This document shows, one piece after another, positions 35,368 to 44,663 of a DNA stretch of 64,000 nt (position 1 is its first letter; each line of letters starts with the position of its first letter). The position numbers were made by a program, and so were the translations under genes. This DNA comes from Winogradskyella marina. GTDB taxonomy: Bacteria > Bacteroidota > Bacteroidia > Flavobacteriales > Flavobacteriaceae. The stretch spans positions 709,365 through 773,364 of the forward strand of contig NZ_JADOET010000001.1 of NCBI RefSeq assembly GCF_015645385.1, given 5' to 3'. The notes under the pieces were generated by a model. The model saw only the letters and a list, made by a program, of their open reading frames with translations. It did no database searches and was not told where the DNA came from.

Positions 35368-36066
35368 TCAAGCTTTAGAAGGCAAATTGGCTATAAAAGC
35401 TTCGGGAGTAAGAGCATCTTCAACTTTAAAATCACCTATACGAGTGCGACGTAATGACGCTAAATGTGCTCCAGAATTCAAAGCTTTTCCAAAATCGTTT
35501 GCCAAGGATCTAATGTAAGTTCCTTTGCTACAAACCACTCTAAAATGTAACTCTAAACCACTTATTTTTGTGATTTCAAATTCTGTAATTTCTACTTGTC
35601 TCGATTTTACCTCAACCTCCTCACCTGCTCTTGCAAATTCGTACAAACGTTTTCCGTCTTTTTTAATCGCAGAAAACACTGGTGGAAATTGGTCTATTTT
35701 ACCAATAAATTGTTGGGTGGTAGAATAAATTAATTCCTCTGTAATATGATCTGTTGGAAAGGTTTCATTGACCTCAGTTTCTAAATCAAAAGACGGAGTT
35801 GTGCCACCTAAAGCAAAAGTCCCTGTATATTCCTTTTCTTGACCTTGAAACGTATTAATTTGCTTGGTCATTTTACCTGTACAAATCACTAACAAACCTG
35901 TTGCCAAAGGATCTAAAGTACCAGCATGACCTACTTTAATTTTTTTAATACTGAAAGCTTGTCGTATAGACCAGCGCAATTTATTAACGGCCTGAAAAGA
36001 CGTCCATGTTAGTGGCTTATCAATTAATAAGACTTGTCCGGTTTTATAATCTTCTTCTGTTTTCAT
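35368..36066 (-). CDS. truB: tRNA pseudouridine(55) synthase
   Basis: The 232-residue enzyme makes pseudouridine 55 in the T-loop of tRNAs. The catalytic Asp lies in GHAGTLDPLATGLL near residue 50, and the KPLTWTSFQAVNKLR and RSLANDFGKAL motifs are present. The C-terminal PUA domain of longer homologues is absent, as is common in Bacteroidota. The gene begins immediately after the uppP stop codon, so the two are co-transcribed. Confidence 0.96.
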   Translation of the reverse strand: MKTEEDYKTGQVLLIDKPLTWTSFQAVNKLRWSIRQAFSIKKIKVGHAGTLDPLATGLLVICTGKMTKQINTFQGQEKEYTGTFALGGTTPSFDLETEVNETFPTDHITEELIYSTTQQFIGKIDQFPPVFSAIKKDGKRLYEFARAGEEVEVKSRQVEITEFEITKISGLELHFRVVCSKGTYIRSLANDFGKALNSGAHLASLRRTRIGDFKVEDALTPEAFIANLPSKA

Positions 36067-36858
36067 TTATACTAGAGACCAAATTATAGCAATAAGACCA
36101 ACAACGACGCAGTAGATAGCAAAATAAGATAATTTACTTTTTTTCACCAAAGCAATCATCCAAGTACAAGCAAATAAACCTGCGACAAATGCAGCAATAA
36201 ATCCAACACCTAAAGCGGTAACATTAGAACTATCATAAGTTAATTCTCCACCTAAAAGGTCTTTCGCAATTTTACCAAAAATAAGAGGGACAACCATTAA
36301 GAAAGAGAATCGTGCTGCTTTAGTTTTATCATTACCTAATAATACAGAGGTAGAAATTGTAGCTCCAGATCTCGATATACCTGGTAGCATTGCAATAGCT
36401 TGAGAAATACCAATTACAAACGCATTAGAAAAAGATACTTTTTTCTGTGTGTCTTTCGCTTTGTCTGCTAAGAAAAGTAAAACCGCTGTAACAATAAGCA
36501 TACATCCTACAAGCAAAATATTTCCGTTAAAGAGTTGTTCTAATTCTTCTTCAAAAAAGACTCCAACAATAACTGCTGGTACCATGGATAAGGCGATTTT
36601 TGAAATAAACTGAAGATCTTCATTCCATTCAAATTTTAAAACTCCTTTTATAATTAGAAGAATATCCTTTCTAAAAATAACCATAGTACTTAATGCTGTG
36701 GCAAAATGAAGGACAACTGTAAATAACAAACTTTCTTTTGGTACAGAATTATCGCCAAGAATGGCTTTTCCTATTTCTAAGTGACCACTTGATGATACCG
36801 GTAAAAACTCAGTGAGACCTTGGATAATCCCTAAAATAATTGCATCTATAATTTCCAT
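36067..36858 (-). CDS. uppP: undecaprenyl-diphosphate phosphatase (BacA/UppP)
   Basis: The 263-residue integral membrane enzyme recycles undecaprenyl pyrophosphate, the lipid carrier of peptidoglycan and surface glycans, and confers bacitracin tolerance. The two active-site motifs are clear: QGLTEFLPVSSSGHLEIG near residue 17 and the LPGISRSGATIS motif near residue 158. Eight membrane segments are expected. It lies in the block ftsX-DUF3098-uppP-truB and abuts truB without a gap. Confidence 0.96.
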   Translation of the reverse strand: MEIIDAIILGIIQGLTEFLPVSSSGHLEIGKAILGDNSVPKESLLFTVVLHFATALSTMVIFRKDILLIIKGVLKFEWNEDLQFISKIALSMVPAVIVGVFFEEELEQLFNGNILLVGCMLIVTAVLLFLADKAKDTQKKVSFSNAFVIGISQAIAMLPGISRSGATISTSVLLGNDKTKAARFSFLMVVPLIFGKIAKDLLGGELTYDSSNVTALGVGFIAAFVAGLFACTWMIALVKKSKLSYFAIYCVVVGLIAIIWSLV

Positions 36859-36914
36859 GAGGTAAAAGTATCAATTAAGAGAGTGATACGCTGTAAATGT
36901 ATATAAAAAATGAA

Positions 36915-37178
36915 TTATTTTTTTACGCCCTTTTTAGGATTTAAAAGAATAGCATAAACTTGAATACCAAAACCAATTAATACAAGTGTTGGTGCTAAAC
37001 GGATACGTCTCCAGTTATAAATAGATTCATCAAAAACATTAGGATCGTCACTACCACCACCAGACATTAGGATAAACCCAACAACAATAAATGCTAAACC
37101 TATAAATAAGAATTTATAATTTTTCTTTCCGAAAATGAATTCAGATGTATTGTCTTCCTTACGTTTTTGTTCTCCCAT
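36915..37178 (-). CDS. DUF3098 small membrane protein
   Basis: The 87-residue protein matches the Bacteroidota DUF3098 family: two membrane helices (about residues 25-40 and 62-78) flanking an extracytoplasmic loop GGGSDDPNVFDESIYNWRRIRLAP. Its regular place between ftsX and uppP suggests a link to division or envelope synthesis, but no function is established. Confidence 0.85.
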   Translation of the reverse strand: MGEQKRKEDNTSEFIFGKKNYKFLFIGLAFIVVGFILMSGGGSDDPNVFDESIYNWRRIRLAPTLVLIGFGIQVYAILLNPKKGVKK

Positions 37179-37260
37179 AATCTTTAAGCTATGCTTTAAT
37201 ACGTTGCAAAGTAACAGATTTATTTATAAATATAAGTTCACATTAGTATTTTCCTAACAT

Positions 37261-38139
37261 CTAGTAATACAAATGATCTGTCTTTAGGTTTAAGAAACGT
37301 TGCGTGGCGATAAATGTACTAATCCAAGTGATTAGAATGCCTAAAAGGAAAATACCAACAAATAATCCAATAATTAGCATTGAGTTCTTCAGTAATTCCA
37401 ATTCTGGAAACGTTAGGTCTAAATAGTACAATACAATTGCCATTCCTCCTAAGGCGACAAGTGCACCAATAATACCAAGTTGTACACTTTTCCAAACAAA
37501 AGGTCGTCGGATAAAAGATTTGGTTGCACCAACCATTTGCATTGTTTTTATGATAAATCGTTTTGAATAAACGGCTAAACGAATAGAACTATTAATCAAT
37601 AACACAGCAATTAACGTAAACAAACCACTAATAATTAATACCCAAAACGTAATTTTTTTAACGTTATCATTCATGAGTTCTACAAGATCATTATCGTATC
37701 TTACTTCTTCAATAAACGCTTTATTGGAAAGGCCTTCTGTAATTTCAGTTAATTTTTCAGTGGTAACAAACTCTGCATTCAAATGAACATCTATCGAATT
37801 CTTTAATGGATTGTAACCCACAAAATCCATAAAATCTTCACCTGTTTCAGCTTTCATATACTCAGCTGCTTCTTCTTTTGAGACATACAACGCATCCTTG
37901 GTATAATCTGCCATTGCTAAACTCTTTTTTAGCTGGTTGACTTCTACCTCTTTTGCGGTATCATTTAAATAAATAGTCATCACTACCTGCTCTTTAAAGT
38001 GATCTGCTACTTTTTTAGAGTTGATAACCAATAGACCTAAACAGCCTAGTAGAAACAAAACCAAAGCGATACTGATCACTACAGAGACGTAAGACGATAT
38101 AAGTTTACGTTTTTGATATTTGTCAAAAGATGATGCCAT
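37261..38139 (-). CDS. ftsX: cell-division permease-like protein FtsX
   Basis: The 292-residue protein has one N-terminal helix, an extracytoplasmic domain of about 120 residues (containing MTIYLNDTAKEVEVNQLK) and a C-terminal FtsX bundle of three helices ending TQRFLNLKTDHLYY. With FtsE it links divisome and peptidoglycan hydrolase activation. I place the start at the ATG at 38139 (MASSFDKYQKRKL); the ATG at 38232 would add an unusual 31-residue tail. No ftsE is next to it, as is typical in Bacteroidota. Confidence 0.93.
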   Translation of the reverse strand: MASSFDKYQKRKLISSYVSVVISIALVLFLLGCLGLLVINSKKVADHFKEQVVMTIYLNDTAKEVEVNQLKKSLAMADYTKDALYVSKEEAAEYMKAETGEDFMDFVGYNPLKNSIDVHLNAEFVTTEKLTEITEGLSNKAFIEEVRYDNDLVELMNDNVKKITFWVLIISGLFTLIAVLLINSSIRLAVYSKRFIIKTMQMVGATKSFIRRPFVWKSVQLGIIGALVALGGMAIVLYYLDLTFPELELLKNSMLIIGLFVGIFLLGILITWISTFIATQRFLNLKTDHLYY

Positions 38140-38324
38140 GAATACATGTAGATTTATGCTGTAAAAATAATAAAGAATTTGCTTATGTTTACTATAACAA
38201 CGGCTAAGTTTTAATAGTGTTGTAAATGACATTAAAAAGTATATGAATGATTATAAATGACATCCTTTTTTATAACACACTAACACTGAAAGATTTAAAA
38301 TTTTATGATTTTTCAATTTTCGCA

Positions 38325-38340
38325 TGGCATAGTTTTTGTC
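38325..38340 (+). promoter_or_regulatory. candidate sigma-54-type promoter
   Basis: TGGCATAGTTTTTGTC has the GG dinucleotide of a -24 element and the TTG of a -12 element, with 10 bases between GG and GT (consensus GC). It is 42 bases before the ATG of the porin-like gene. Confidence 0.35.
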
Positions 38341-38381
38341 AAATCTTCAACAATCAATAAAAACCATAAAAATCAATTATT

Positions 38382-38939
38382 ATGAAAAAATTATGTTTTG
38401 TAGCATTACTTGCTACTTTAGGATTCACCCAACAATCTAATGCTCAAGATATTGAATTTGGAGCCAAAGCCGGACTAAATATTTCTAACTTTACAGGAGG
38501 TGATGCAGACAGAAATAGCCTCGTCGGATTTCATGTAGGATTCATTTCTGAAATTCCATTAAGTGAAAAATTTTCACTTCAACCAGAACTTTTATACTCA
38601 ACACAAGGCTCAGAAGCTCAAGATGTGGTAAAAATAAAAGTCGATTATTTAGCTATTCCTGTTATGGCAAAATACTATTTAACTGAAGGTTTTAGCTTAG
38701 AGGTAGGACCACAATTTTCTTTTCTCGTAAATGACAAAGCTGAGTACATAGATAGCGATTTACCCGATGCCGATACAGATGCGTCTAGTGTAGATATCGG
38801 AGCCAATGTAGGTCTTGGTTATAATCTTAACTCAAAACTATTTGTGCAAGCACGTTATAACTTCGGGATTTCAACGGTTGCAGAGAATCCAGATATTACT
38901 AATAGTGTTTTTCAAGTTGGTTTGGGATACAAATTTTAA
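38382..38939 (+). CDS. outer-membrane beta-barrel protein (PorT/OMP_b-brl type)
   Basis: The 185-residue protein has a signal peptide ending SNAQ and an eight-stranded-barrel pattern typical of small Bacteroidota OMPs: GAKAGLNISNFTG at the start, LQPELLYSTQG, the YLAIPVMAKYYLTEGFSLEVGPQFSFLV block and a terminal Phe in VGLGYKF. A possible sigma-54-type promoter precedes it and a terminator follows, so it is a single-gene unit. Role unknown. Confidence 0.88.
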   Translation: MKKLCFVALLATLGFTQQSNAQDIEFGAKAGLNISNFTGGDADRNSLVGFHVGFISEIPLSEKFSLQPELLYSTQGSEAQDVVKIKVDYLAIPVMAKYYLTEGFSLEVGPQFSFLVNDKAEYIDSDLPDADTDASSVDIGANVGLGYNLNSKLFVQARYNFGISTVAENPDITNSVFQVGLGYKF

Positions 38940-38963
38940 TCTACCGGAACATAAACCTACTAC

Positions 38964-38996
38964 AAGCATCTTGTCTAAAACAAGGTGCTTTTTCTT
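38964..38996 (+). terminator. intrinsic terminator after the porin-like gene
   Basis: AGCATCTTGT pairs with ACAAGGTGCT (one wobble) around a 5-base loop and is followed by a T-rich run. Confidence 0.8.
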
Positions 38997-39043
38997 TTAT
39001 AATTCCTATTGATTTTAAAATAGGCAGTTAAGGAGGTTATTAT

Positions 39044-39051
39044 TAAATTTG
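39044..39051 (+). promoter_or_regulatory. -7 promoter box upstream of leuS
   Basis: TAAATTTG matches TAnnTTTG and lies 75 bases before the leuS ATG; a -33 TTG at a normal distance is not clear. Confidence 0.45.
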
Positions 39052-39125
39052 CGCTCTAAAGTAAAGACAAATTCGCGCAAAGAATATATGAATACGCAAT
39101 GCCTTTGCACGAAAAAACAATTTAA

Positions 39126-41978
39126 ATGAAGTACGATTTTAACAGCATAGAAAAAAAGTGGCAAGACTATTGGGCAAAAAACCAAACGTTTAAAGCTACT
39201 AACATAAGTGATAAACCTAAATATTATGTATTAGATATGTTCCCTTATCCATCTGGAGCAGGTTTGCATGTTGGTCACCCTTTAGGTTATATTGCTAGTG
39301 ATATTTATGCACGTTACAAGCGTCACAAAGGATTTAATGTGTTGCATCCGCAAGGGTATGATAGTTTTGGTTTGCCAGCAGAGCAGTATGCTATTCAAAC
39401 TGGTCAGCATCCTGCAGTTACTACAGAAGCGAATATTAAAACCTATCGTCGTCAGTTAGATCAAATCGGGTTTTCTTTCGATTGGAGTCGTGAAGTACGT
39501 ACTTCAAATCCTGAATATTACAAATGGACCCAATGGATTTTTATTCAATTATTTGAATCTTGGTATAATAACGATTCAAATAAAGCTGAACATATTGACA
39601 CCTTAATTGAAGCCTTTACTTCAGAGGGCAATAAAAATATCAATGCTGTTTGCGATGATAATATTGAGCTTTTTTCAGCAGAAGATTGGGCTAATTACTC
39701 CTCAGAAGAACAACAAGACATTCTTTTAAAATACAGACTCACCTATTTAGCAGAAACGGAAGTCAACTGGTGTCCTGCATTAGGAACCGTTTTAGCTAAC
39801 GACGAAATTGTTAATGGAGTTTCCGAACGTGGAAGCCATCCTGTCGTTCGTAAAAAAATGACGCAGTGGAGCATGCGAATTTCGGCTTATGCAGAACGTT
39901 TACTACAAGGTTTAGATACTATTGATTGGACAGATTCTTTAAAAGAAAGTCAGAAAAACTGGATAGGAAAATCTGTTGGAGCATCTGTATCTTTTAATGT
40001 TTTACCGAATGTCACTCTGAGCGAAGTCGAAGAGTCTTTAAAAATAGATGTCTTCACCACAAGGCCAGATACCATCTTCGGAGTCTCTTTTATGACCTTA
40101 GCACCAGAGCACGAACTCGTTTCTCAAATAACAACCGCAGCACAAAAAGCAGAAGTTGAAGCCTATATTGAAGCGACTGCAAAACGAAGTGAACGCGATA
40201 GAATGGCAGATGTAAAAACCATTTCAGGAGCCTTTACAGGAGCTTATGCAGAGCATCCGTTTTCAAAAGAACCAATTCCTATCTGGATTGGCGATTACGT
40301 ACTTGCTGGCTATGGCACAGGAGCTGTAATGTCTGTTCCATGTGGAGACCAACGCGATTACGATTTTGCAAAACATTTTAACATTCCAATTCCAAATATA
40401 TTTGAAGGTGTTGATATTTCTAAAGAAGCATTCGCCTCAAAAGACAATGTGAAAATTGCTAATAGCGATTTCCTAAATGGCATGAACTATAAAAAAGCAT
40501 CGAAACGTGCTATTTATGACTTGGAACAGTTGGGACAAGGGGAAGGCAAAACCAATTACCGATTGCGAGATGCTGTCTTTTCTCGTCAGCGATATTGGGG
40601 AGAACCGTTCCCTGTGTATTATGTCAACGGCATGCCACAAATGATAGATGCCGAGCATTTACCTATTAAACTTCCAGAAGTTGAAAAGTATTTGCCAACC
40701 GAAACAGGCGAACCACCTTTAGGAAGAGCTGACGTTTGGGCTTGGGACGTCAACCAGAATTCAGTGGTCAGTAATGATTTAATAGACCATAAAACCGTGT
40801 TTCCTTTAGAATTAAACACCATGCCTGGTTGGGCAGGAAGTTCTTGGTATTTCTTCCGTTATATGGAAGATGCTGCGAATAGAGATGGTGTTTTTGCAAG
40901 CGAAGACGCCCTCAACTATTGGGAAAACGTCGATTTATATATTGGAGGAAGCGAACATGCAACAGGTCATTTATTATACTCACGTTTTTGGGTTAAACTA
41001 TTAAAAGATCGCGGTTTCGTTAATGTCGAAGAGCCTTTTAAAAAGTTGATCAACCAAGGAATGATTTTGGGAACTAGTGCTTTTGTTTATAGAGATGAAA
41101 GCAATAACACATATTACTCTAAAGGACTTGTTGGAGATAAAAATGTATTACCTATTCACGTAAAAGTACAATATGTAAATGCTTCAGATGAATTAGATAT
41201 TGAAGGCTTAAAATCTGATGGAGAGTTTGGAGAAGACTTTAAAGATGCTGAATTTATTCTTGAAGATGGTGCTTACAAAGTGGGAAGAGATGTCGAAAAA
41301 ATGTCTAAATCTAAATACAATGTCGTTAATCCAGATGATATTGTTGCAGATTACGGAGCAGACAGTTTAAGACTTTACGAAATGTTCCTTGGACCTCTAG
41401 AACAGTATAAACCATGGAATACAGCAGGTATAACAGGTGTACATAACTTCCTAAAGAAATTTTGGAAATTATATATAGGTGACAATGGTTTAAAAGTTAA
41501 TAATGCTCAACCAACAGCAGACAACTTAAAAACACTACATAAAACCATAAAGAAAGTAGAAGAAGATATTGAGAACTTCTCGTTCAACACGTCCGTATCT
41601 ACCTTTATGATTGCTGTAAATGAATTAACGTCTCAAAAGTGTACAAGTAAAGATGTTTTAGAACCTTTATTGGTTTTAATTTCACCTTACGCGCCACATA
41701 TTGCAGAAGAATTATGGTCGCAGTTAGGAAATGCTAATTCTATATCTACGGCAAGTTTTCCAATATTTGACGCGAGTCATTTAGTAGAGAGCAGTAAAAA
41801 ATATCCTATTTCATTTAATGGTAAAATGCGTTTTACACTAGAATTGCCAATGGATATGAGCAAAGACGAGATTGAAAAAACGGTTATGGCTCACGAAAAA
41901 ACTATTGCTCAATTAGATGGTAGAACACCTAAAAAAGTTATCGTAGTACCTGGTAAAATTGTGAACATTGTAGGTTAA
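39126..41978 (+). CDS. leuS: leucine--tRNA ligase with repeat-derived insertion
   Basis: The 950-residue class I synthetase charges tRNA-Leu. The HIGH motif reads HVGHPLGY near residue 48 and the KMSKS motif EKMSKSKYN near residue 720. The connective editing domain carries VFTTRPDTIFG. Just before it, residues 296-305 (VTLSEVEESL) are encoded by a 30-base stretch at 40010-40039 that matches a dispersed intergenic repeat. It falls in a surface loop between two strands, so the enzyme should stay functional. The gene shares a run with the small SmpA-like gene downstream, 6 bases away. Confidence 0.97.
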   Translation: MKYDFNSIEKKWQDYWAKNQTFKATNISDKPKYYVLDMFPYPSGAGLHVGHPLGYIASDIYARYKRHKGFNVLHPQGYDSFGLPAEQYAIQTGQHPAVTTEANIKTYRRQLDQIGFSFDWSREVRTSNPEYYKWTQWIFIQLFESWYNNDSNKAEHIDTLIEAFTSEGNKNINAVCDDNIELFSAEDWANYSSEEQQDILLKYRLTYLAETEVNWCPALGTVLANDEIVNGVSERGSHPVVRKKMTQWSMRISAYAERLLQGLDTIDWTDSLKESQKNWIGKSVGASVSFNVLPNVTLSEVEESLKIDVFTTRPDTIFGVSFMTLAPEHELVSQITTAAQKAEVEAYIEATAKRSERDRMADVKTISGAFTGAYAEHPFSKEPIPIWIGDYVLAGYGTGAVMSVPCGDQRDYDFAKHFNIPIPNIFEGVDISKEAFASKDNVKIANSDFLNGMNYKKASKRAIYDLEQLGQGEGKTNYRLRDAVFSRQRYWGEPFPVYYVNGMPQMIDAEHLPIKLPEVEKYLPTETGEPPLGRADVWAWDVNQNSVVSNDLIDHKTVFPLELNTMPGWAGSSWYFFRYMEDAANRDGVFASEDALNYWENVDLYIGGSEHATGHLLYSRFWVKLLKDRGFVNVEEPFKKLINQGMILGTSAFVYRDESNNTYYSKGLVGDKNVLPIHVKVQYVNASDELDIEGLKSDGEFGEDFKDAEFILEDGAYKVGRDVEKMSKSKYNVVNPDDIVADYGADSLRLYEMFLGPLEQYKPWNTAGITGVHNFLKKFWKLYIGDNGLKVNNAQPTADNLKTLHKTIKKVEEDIENFSFNTSVSTFMIAVNELTSQKCTSKDVLEPLLVLISPYAPHIAEELWSQLGNANSISTASFPIFDASHLVESSKKYPISFNGKMRFTLELPMDMSKDEIEKTVMAHEKTIAQLDGRTPKKVIVVPGKIVNIVG
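40010..40039 (+). repeat. dispersed repeat copy inside leuS, in frame
   Basis: This 30-base stretch matches the minus strand of 63062-63091 at 25 of 30 positions, with both beginning TGTCAC and ending GTCTTT. Translated in the leuS frame it gives VTLSEVEESL. Confidence 0.8.
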
Positions 41979-41984
41979 ATAAGT

Positions 41985-42344
41985 ATGAACATAAGGCTCA
42001 AGCAAAACGACAAAATAGGATTTATATTCTTTATAGCTTTTGTTGCGAGCACAATTTTAATTTACCAATTTGAGGAACGTTTTGATCAGGATACCTGGAG
42101 ACAAAGTCCCAGTTTACGCTATAAAATGGTAGACGATATATTAGAAAAAAAACTGTTTATTAACGCCACAAAAACAGAGGTTATTGAGCAACTAGGACAA
42201 CCCAACGAGTCAGAATTTAACGACACTGAGGTTTTTACATACGAAATAGGTGTTGAAGAGAGTTTTTCGGACCCTAAACTGATGCAACTCAAACTTACTT
42301 TTAGGGATAATCGCGTCATTAAAGTCCATACCCAACCTAAGTAA
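41985..42344 (+). CDS. small membrane-anchored SmpA/OmlA-like protein
   Basis: The 119-residue protein has one N-terminal membrane helix (residues 10-26) and a compact domain with KTEVIEQLGQPNESEF...TYEIG...LKLTFRDNRV, the pattern of SmpA/OmlA (BamE-like) folds. It is anchored rather than lipidated because no lipobox Cys is present. It begins 6 bases after leuS. Function unknown; any link to outer-membrane assembly is speculative. Confidence 0.65.
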   Translation: MNIRLKQNDKIGFIFFIAFVASTILIYQFEERFDQDTWRQSPSLRYKMVDDILEKKLFINATKTEVIEQLGQPNESEFNDTEVFTYEIGVEESFSDPKLMQLKLTFRDNRVIKVHTQPK

Positions 42345-42654
42345 AGCTAGTAATTTTATTTTCTATTCAAGCGCAATACTGGTGTCATTTCAGAAATCCC
42401 GTTTCGAGTTTATAAATGATTTGGTGGTTTTCACTTAAGTAGTTCTGTTTAAACACTTAGCGTCATCTAATTTTGGAGTTTGGTTGCCAAATACCATATC
42501 AACCTCAAAATCAGTACATTTTTTAATAGTTTTCAAAATAAAAGCTTCTAAATAGTAAATTCATAAAAATGAATTCAACCTTATGCAGAAATTTGCATAG
42601 CTAATTTTTTTGATAGTACTTTCTTCCTACAAACAATCTCAAAATCTACAAAAC
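42345..42654. other. intergenic region upstream of ald with paired inverted repeats
   Basis: This 310-base stretch has no gene. It contains AATTCAT/ATGAATT at 42558-42575 and TATGCA/TGCATA at 42582-42599, whose centres lie 24 bases apart. The second overlaps AAATTTG, a -7-like box. They are candidate operators for ald. Confidence 0.5.
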
Positions 42655-43755
42655 ATGAAAATTGGAATTCCAAAGGAAATCAAAAACAACGAAAACCGAG
42701 TTGGTATGACACCATCTGGAGTTTTCGAATTAACCAAAAATGACCATACCGTTTTTATACAAAAAACAGCAGGTTTTGGTAGTGGTTTTTCGGACTTGGA
42801 CTATACAAAAGCTGGCGCCATTATTTTAGATACTATAGAAGAGGTGTATGCTTCAAGCGACATGATTGTAAAGGTAAAAGAACCTATTGCTGAGGAGTAC
42901 CCATTAATTACATCTAACCATGTGGTCTTTACTTATTTTCATTTTGCTTCTAGTGAACCATTAACAAAGGCGATGCTCAAAAGTAATTCGGTATGTATTG
43001 CTTATGAAACGGTTGAGGATGTTGATGGATCCTTACCATTATTAACACCAATGTCTGAAGTTGCCGGAAGAATGGCCATTCAACAAGGTGCAAAATATTT
43101 AGAAAAACCTATTAAAGGTCGTGGTGTATTATTAGGTGGAGTGCCAGGTGTACCTCCAGGTCGTGTTTTAGTTTTAGGAGCTGGTGTTGTAGGCATTCAA
43201 GCGGCAAAGATGGCTGCAGGATTAGGAGCTCATGTTACCATTATGGATATTAACATGAAACAATTACGTTACGTAAACGACGTTATGCCAAGCCATGTGG
43301 TTACTGAGTTTTCAAGTGAATACAATATTAGAAGACGTATAAAAGATCACGATTTAATTATTGGTGGTGTATTAGTTAGAGGAGCAATCGCACCAAAATT
43401 AATCACTAGAGATATGCTTAAAGATATGCGCCCAGGAACTGTTTTAGTAGATGTAGCAGTAGATCAAGGAGGTTGTATTGAAACTACAAAAGCAACCACA
43501 CACCAAGATCCAACATTTATTATAGATGATGTTGTTCATTATTGTGTCGCAAATATGCCAGGCGCTGTACCGTACACCTCTACTTTAGCGCTAACCAATG
43601 TAACATTACCTTATGTGCTTCGTTTAGCAAATGAAGGATGGGAAACTGCATGTAAAAAAGATAAAACTCTTGCCAAAGGATTAAACATTGTTCAGGGTAA
43701 GATTGTATATGAAGAAATCGCAGAAGCCTTCAACTGGTCTGTTGATGCGATGTAA
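42655..43755 (+). CDS. ald: alanine dehydrogenase
   Basis: The 366-residue enzyme interconverts L-alanine and pyruvate with NAD, linking nitrogen assimilation and central carbon. Substrate residues occur in KVKEPIAEEY and FTYFHFASS; the Rossmann loop is VLGAGVVGIQAA near residue 175. The start is set at the ATG at 42655 (MKIGIPKEIKNNENRVG), the universal family beginning; an upstream ATG at 42610 is inside the leader. Two inverted repeats in the promoter region suggest regulation, perhaps by an Lrp/AsnC-type protein. Confidence 0.97.
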   Translation: MKIGIPKEIKNNENRVGMTPSGVFELTKNDHTVFIQKTAGFGSGFSDLDYTKAGAIILDTIEEVYASSDMIVKVKEPIAEEYPLITSNHVVFTYFHFASSEPLTKAMLKSNSVCIAYETVEDVDGSLPLLTPMSEVAGRMAIQQGAKYLEKPIKGRGVLLGGVPGVPPGRVLVLGAGVVGIQAAKMAAGLGAHVTIMDINMKQLRYVNDVMPSHVVTEFSSEYNIRRRIKDHDLIIGGVLVRGAIAPKLITRDMLKDMRPGTVLVDVAVDQGGCIETTKATTHQDPTFIIDDVVHYCVANMPGAVPYTSTLALTNVTLPYVLRLANEGWETACKKDKTLAKGLNIVQGKIVYEEIAEAFNWSVDAM

Positions 43756-43859
43756 TTTAGTTGTTCTTACTTAAAACCATGACAAAATTTCTTAACTCAA
43801 ATTTGGCGCACTATTTGCAATTCATTGATTAAATTTACATGAATTAAAAATTTCAAATT

Positions 43860-44564
43860 ATGAGTGGAATGATCGGATATTACATACTAATTGGTGCTAT
43901 TGCTTTAGTAAGCTGGTTAGTGAGTAATCAACTAAAACGCAAATTTGCGAAGTACTCAAAAGTACAATTGCGCAATGGTTTGTCTGGAAGAGAAATTGCA
44001 GAAAAAATGTTGGCAGATAATGGTATCTATGATGTAGAAGTTATTTCTACACCGGGTCAATTAACGGATCATTACAATCCAAAAAATAAAACCGTTAACT
44101 TAAGTGAATCCGTTTACAATCAGCGTAACGCAGCTTCAGCTGCAGTTGCTGCTCACGAATGTGGGCATGCGGTACAACACGCCCAAGCTTACAGTGCTTT
44201 AGGAATGCGATCTGCATTAGTACCAATTGTAAGTGTGACCTCTGGAATGTCGCAATGGTTAGTAATTGGTGGTTTAATTTTAGGGGCTGCTGCTGGTGTT
44301 GGCTTAGGTTACTGGGTTGCTGTAGCTGGTTTAGTATTTATGGGCTTTGCGACCTTATTTAGCTTTGTTACTTTACCTGTAGAGTATGATGCCAGTAACA
44401 GAGCTTTAGCTTGGTTAAAAAACAAAAACATGCTAACTCCGGATGAGTACAAAGGTTCTGAAGATGCATTAAAATGGGCAGCCAGAACCTATTTAGTTGC
44501 GGCTATTGGAGCATTGGCATCTCTATTATATTGGGCACTACAAGTGTTTGGGGGTAGAGATTAA
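43860..44564 (+). CDS. membrane zinc metallopeptidase (YugP family)
   Basis: The 234-residue protein has the zinc motif in AAHECGHAVQHAQAY near residue 98, a Glu-containing HExxH-type HECGH site, and four membrane segments. The family is a group of integral membrane putative peptidases with unknown substrates. The DHYNPKNKTVNLSESVY segment ahead of the motif is highly characteristic. A terminator follows at 44584. Confidence 0.92.
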   Translation: MSGMIGYYILIGAIALVSWLVSNQLKRKFAKYSKVQLRNGLSGREIAEKMLADNGIYDVEVISTPGQLTDHYNPKNKTVNLSESVYNQRNAASAAVAAHECGHAVQHAQAYSALGMRSALVPIVSVTSGMSQWLVIGGLILGAAAGVGLGYWVAVAGLVFMGFATLFSFVTLPVEYDASNRALAWLKNKNMLTPDEYKGSEDALKWAARTYLVAAIGALASLLYWALQVFGGRD

Positions 44565-44583
44565 TACTTAAAATATAAAAATT

Positions 44584-44612
44584 AAAAGCTCTGAATTTTC
44601 AGGGCTTTTTTT
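44584..44612 (+). terminator. intrinsic terminator
   Basis: AAAAGCTCTGA pairs with TCAGGGCTTTT (one wobble) and is followed by further T residues, between the peptidase and Bax inhibitor-like genes. Confidence 0.8.
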
Positions 44613-44663
44613 GTTGTGTAGCACGAAAAGACTTACTTTAACATTTCTAAACTAAATTATACT

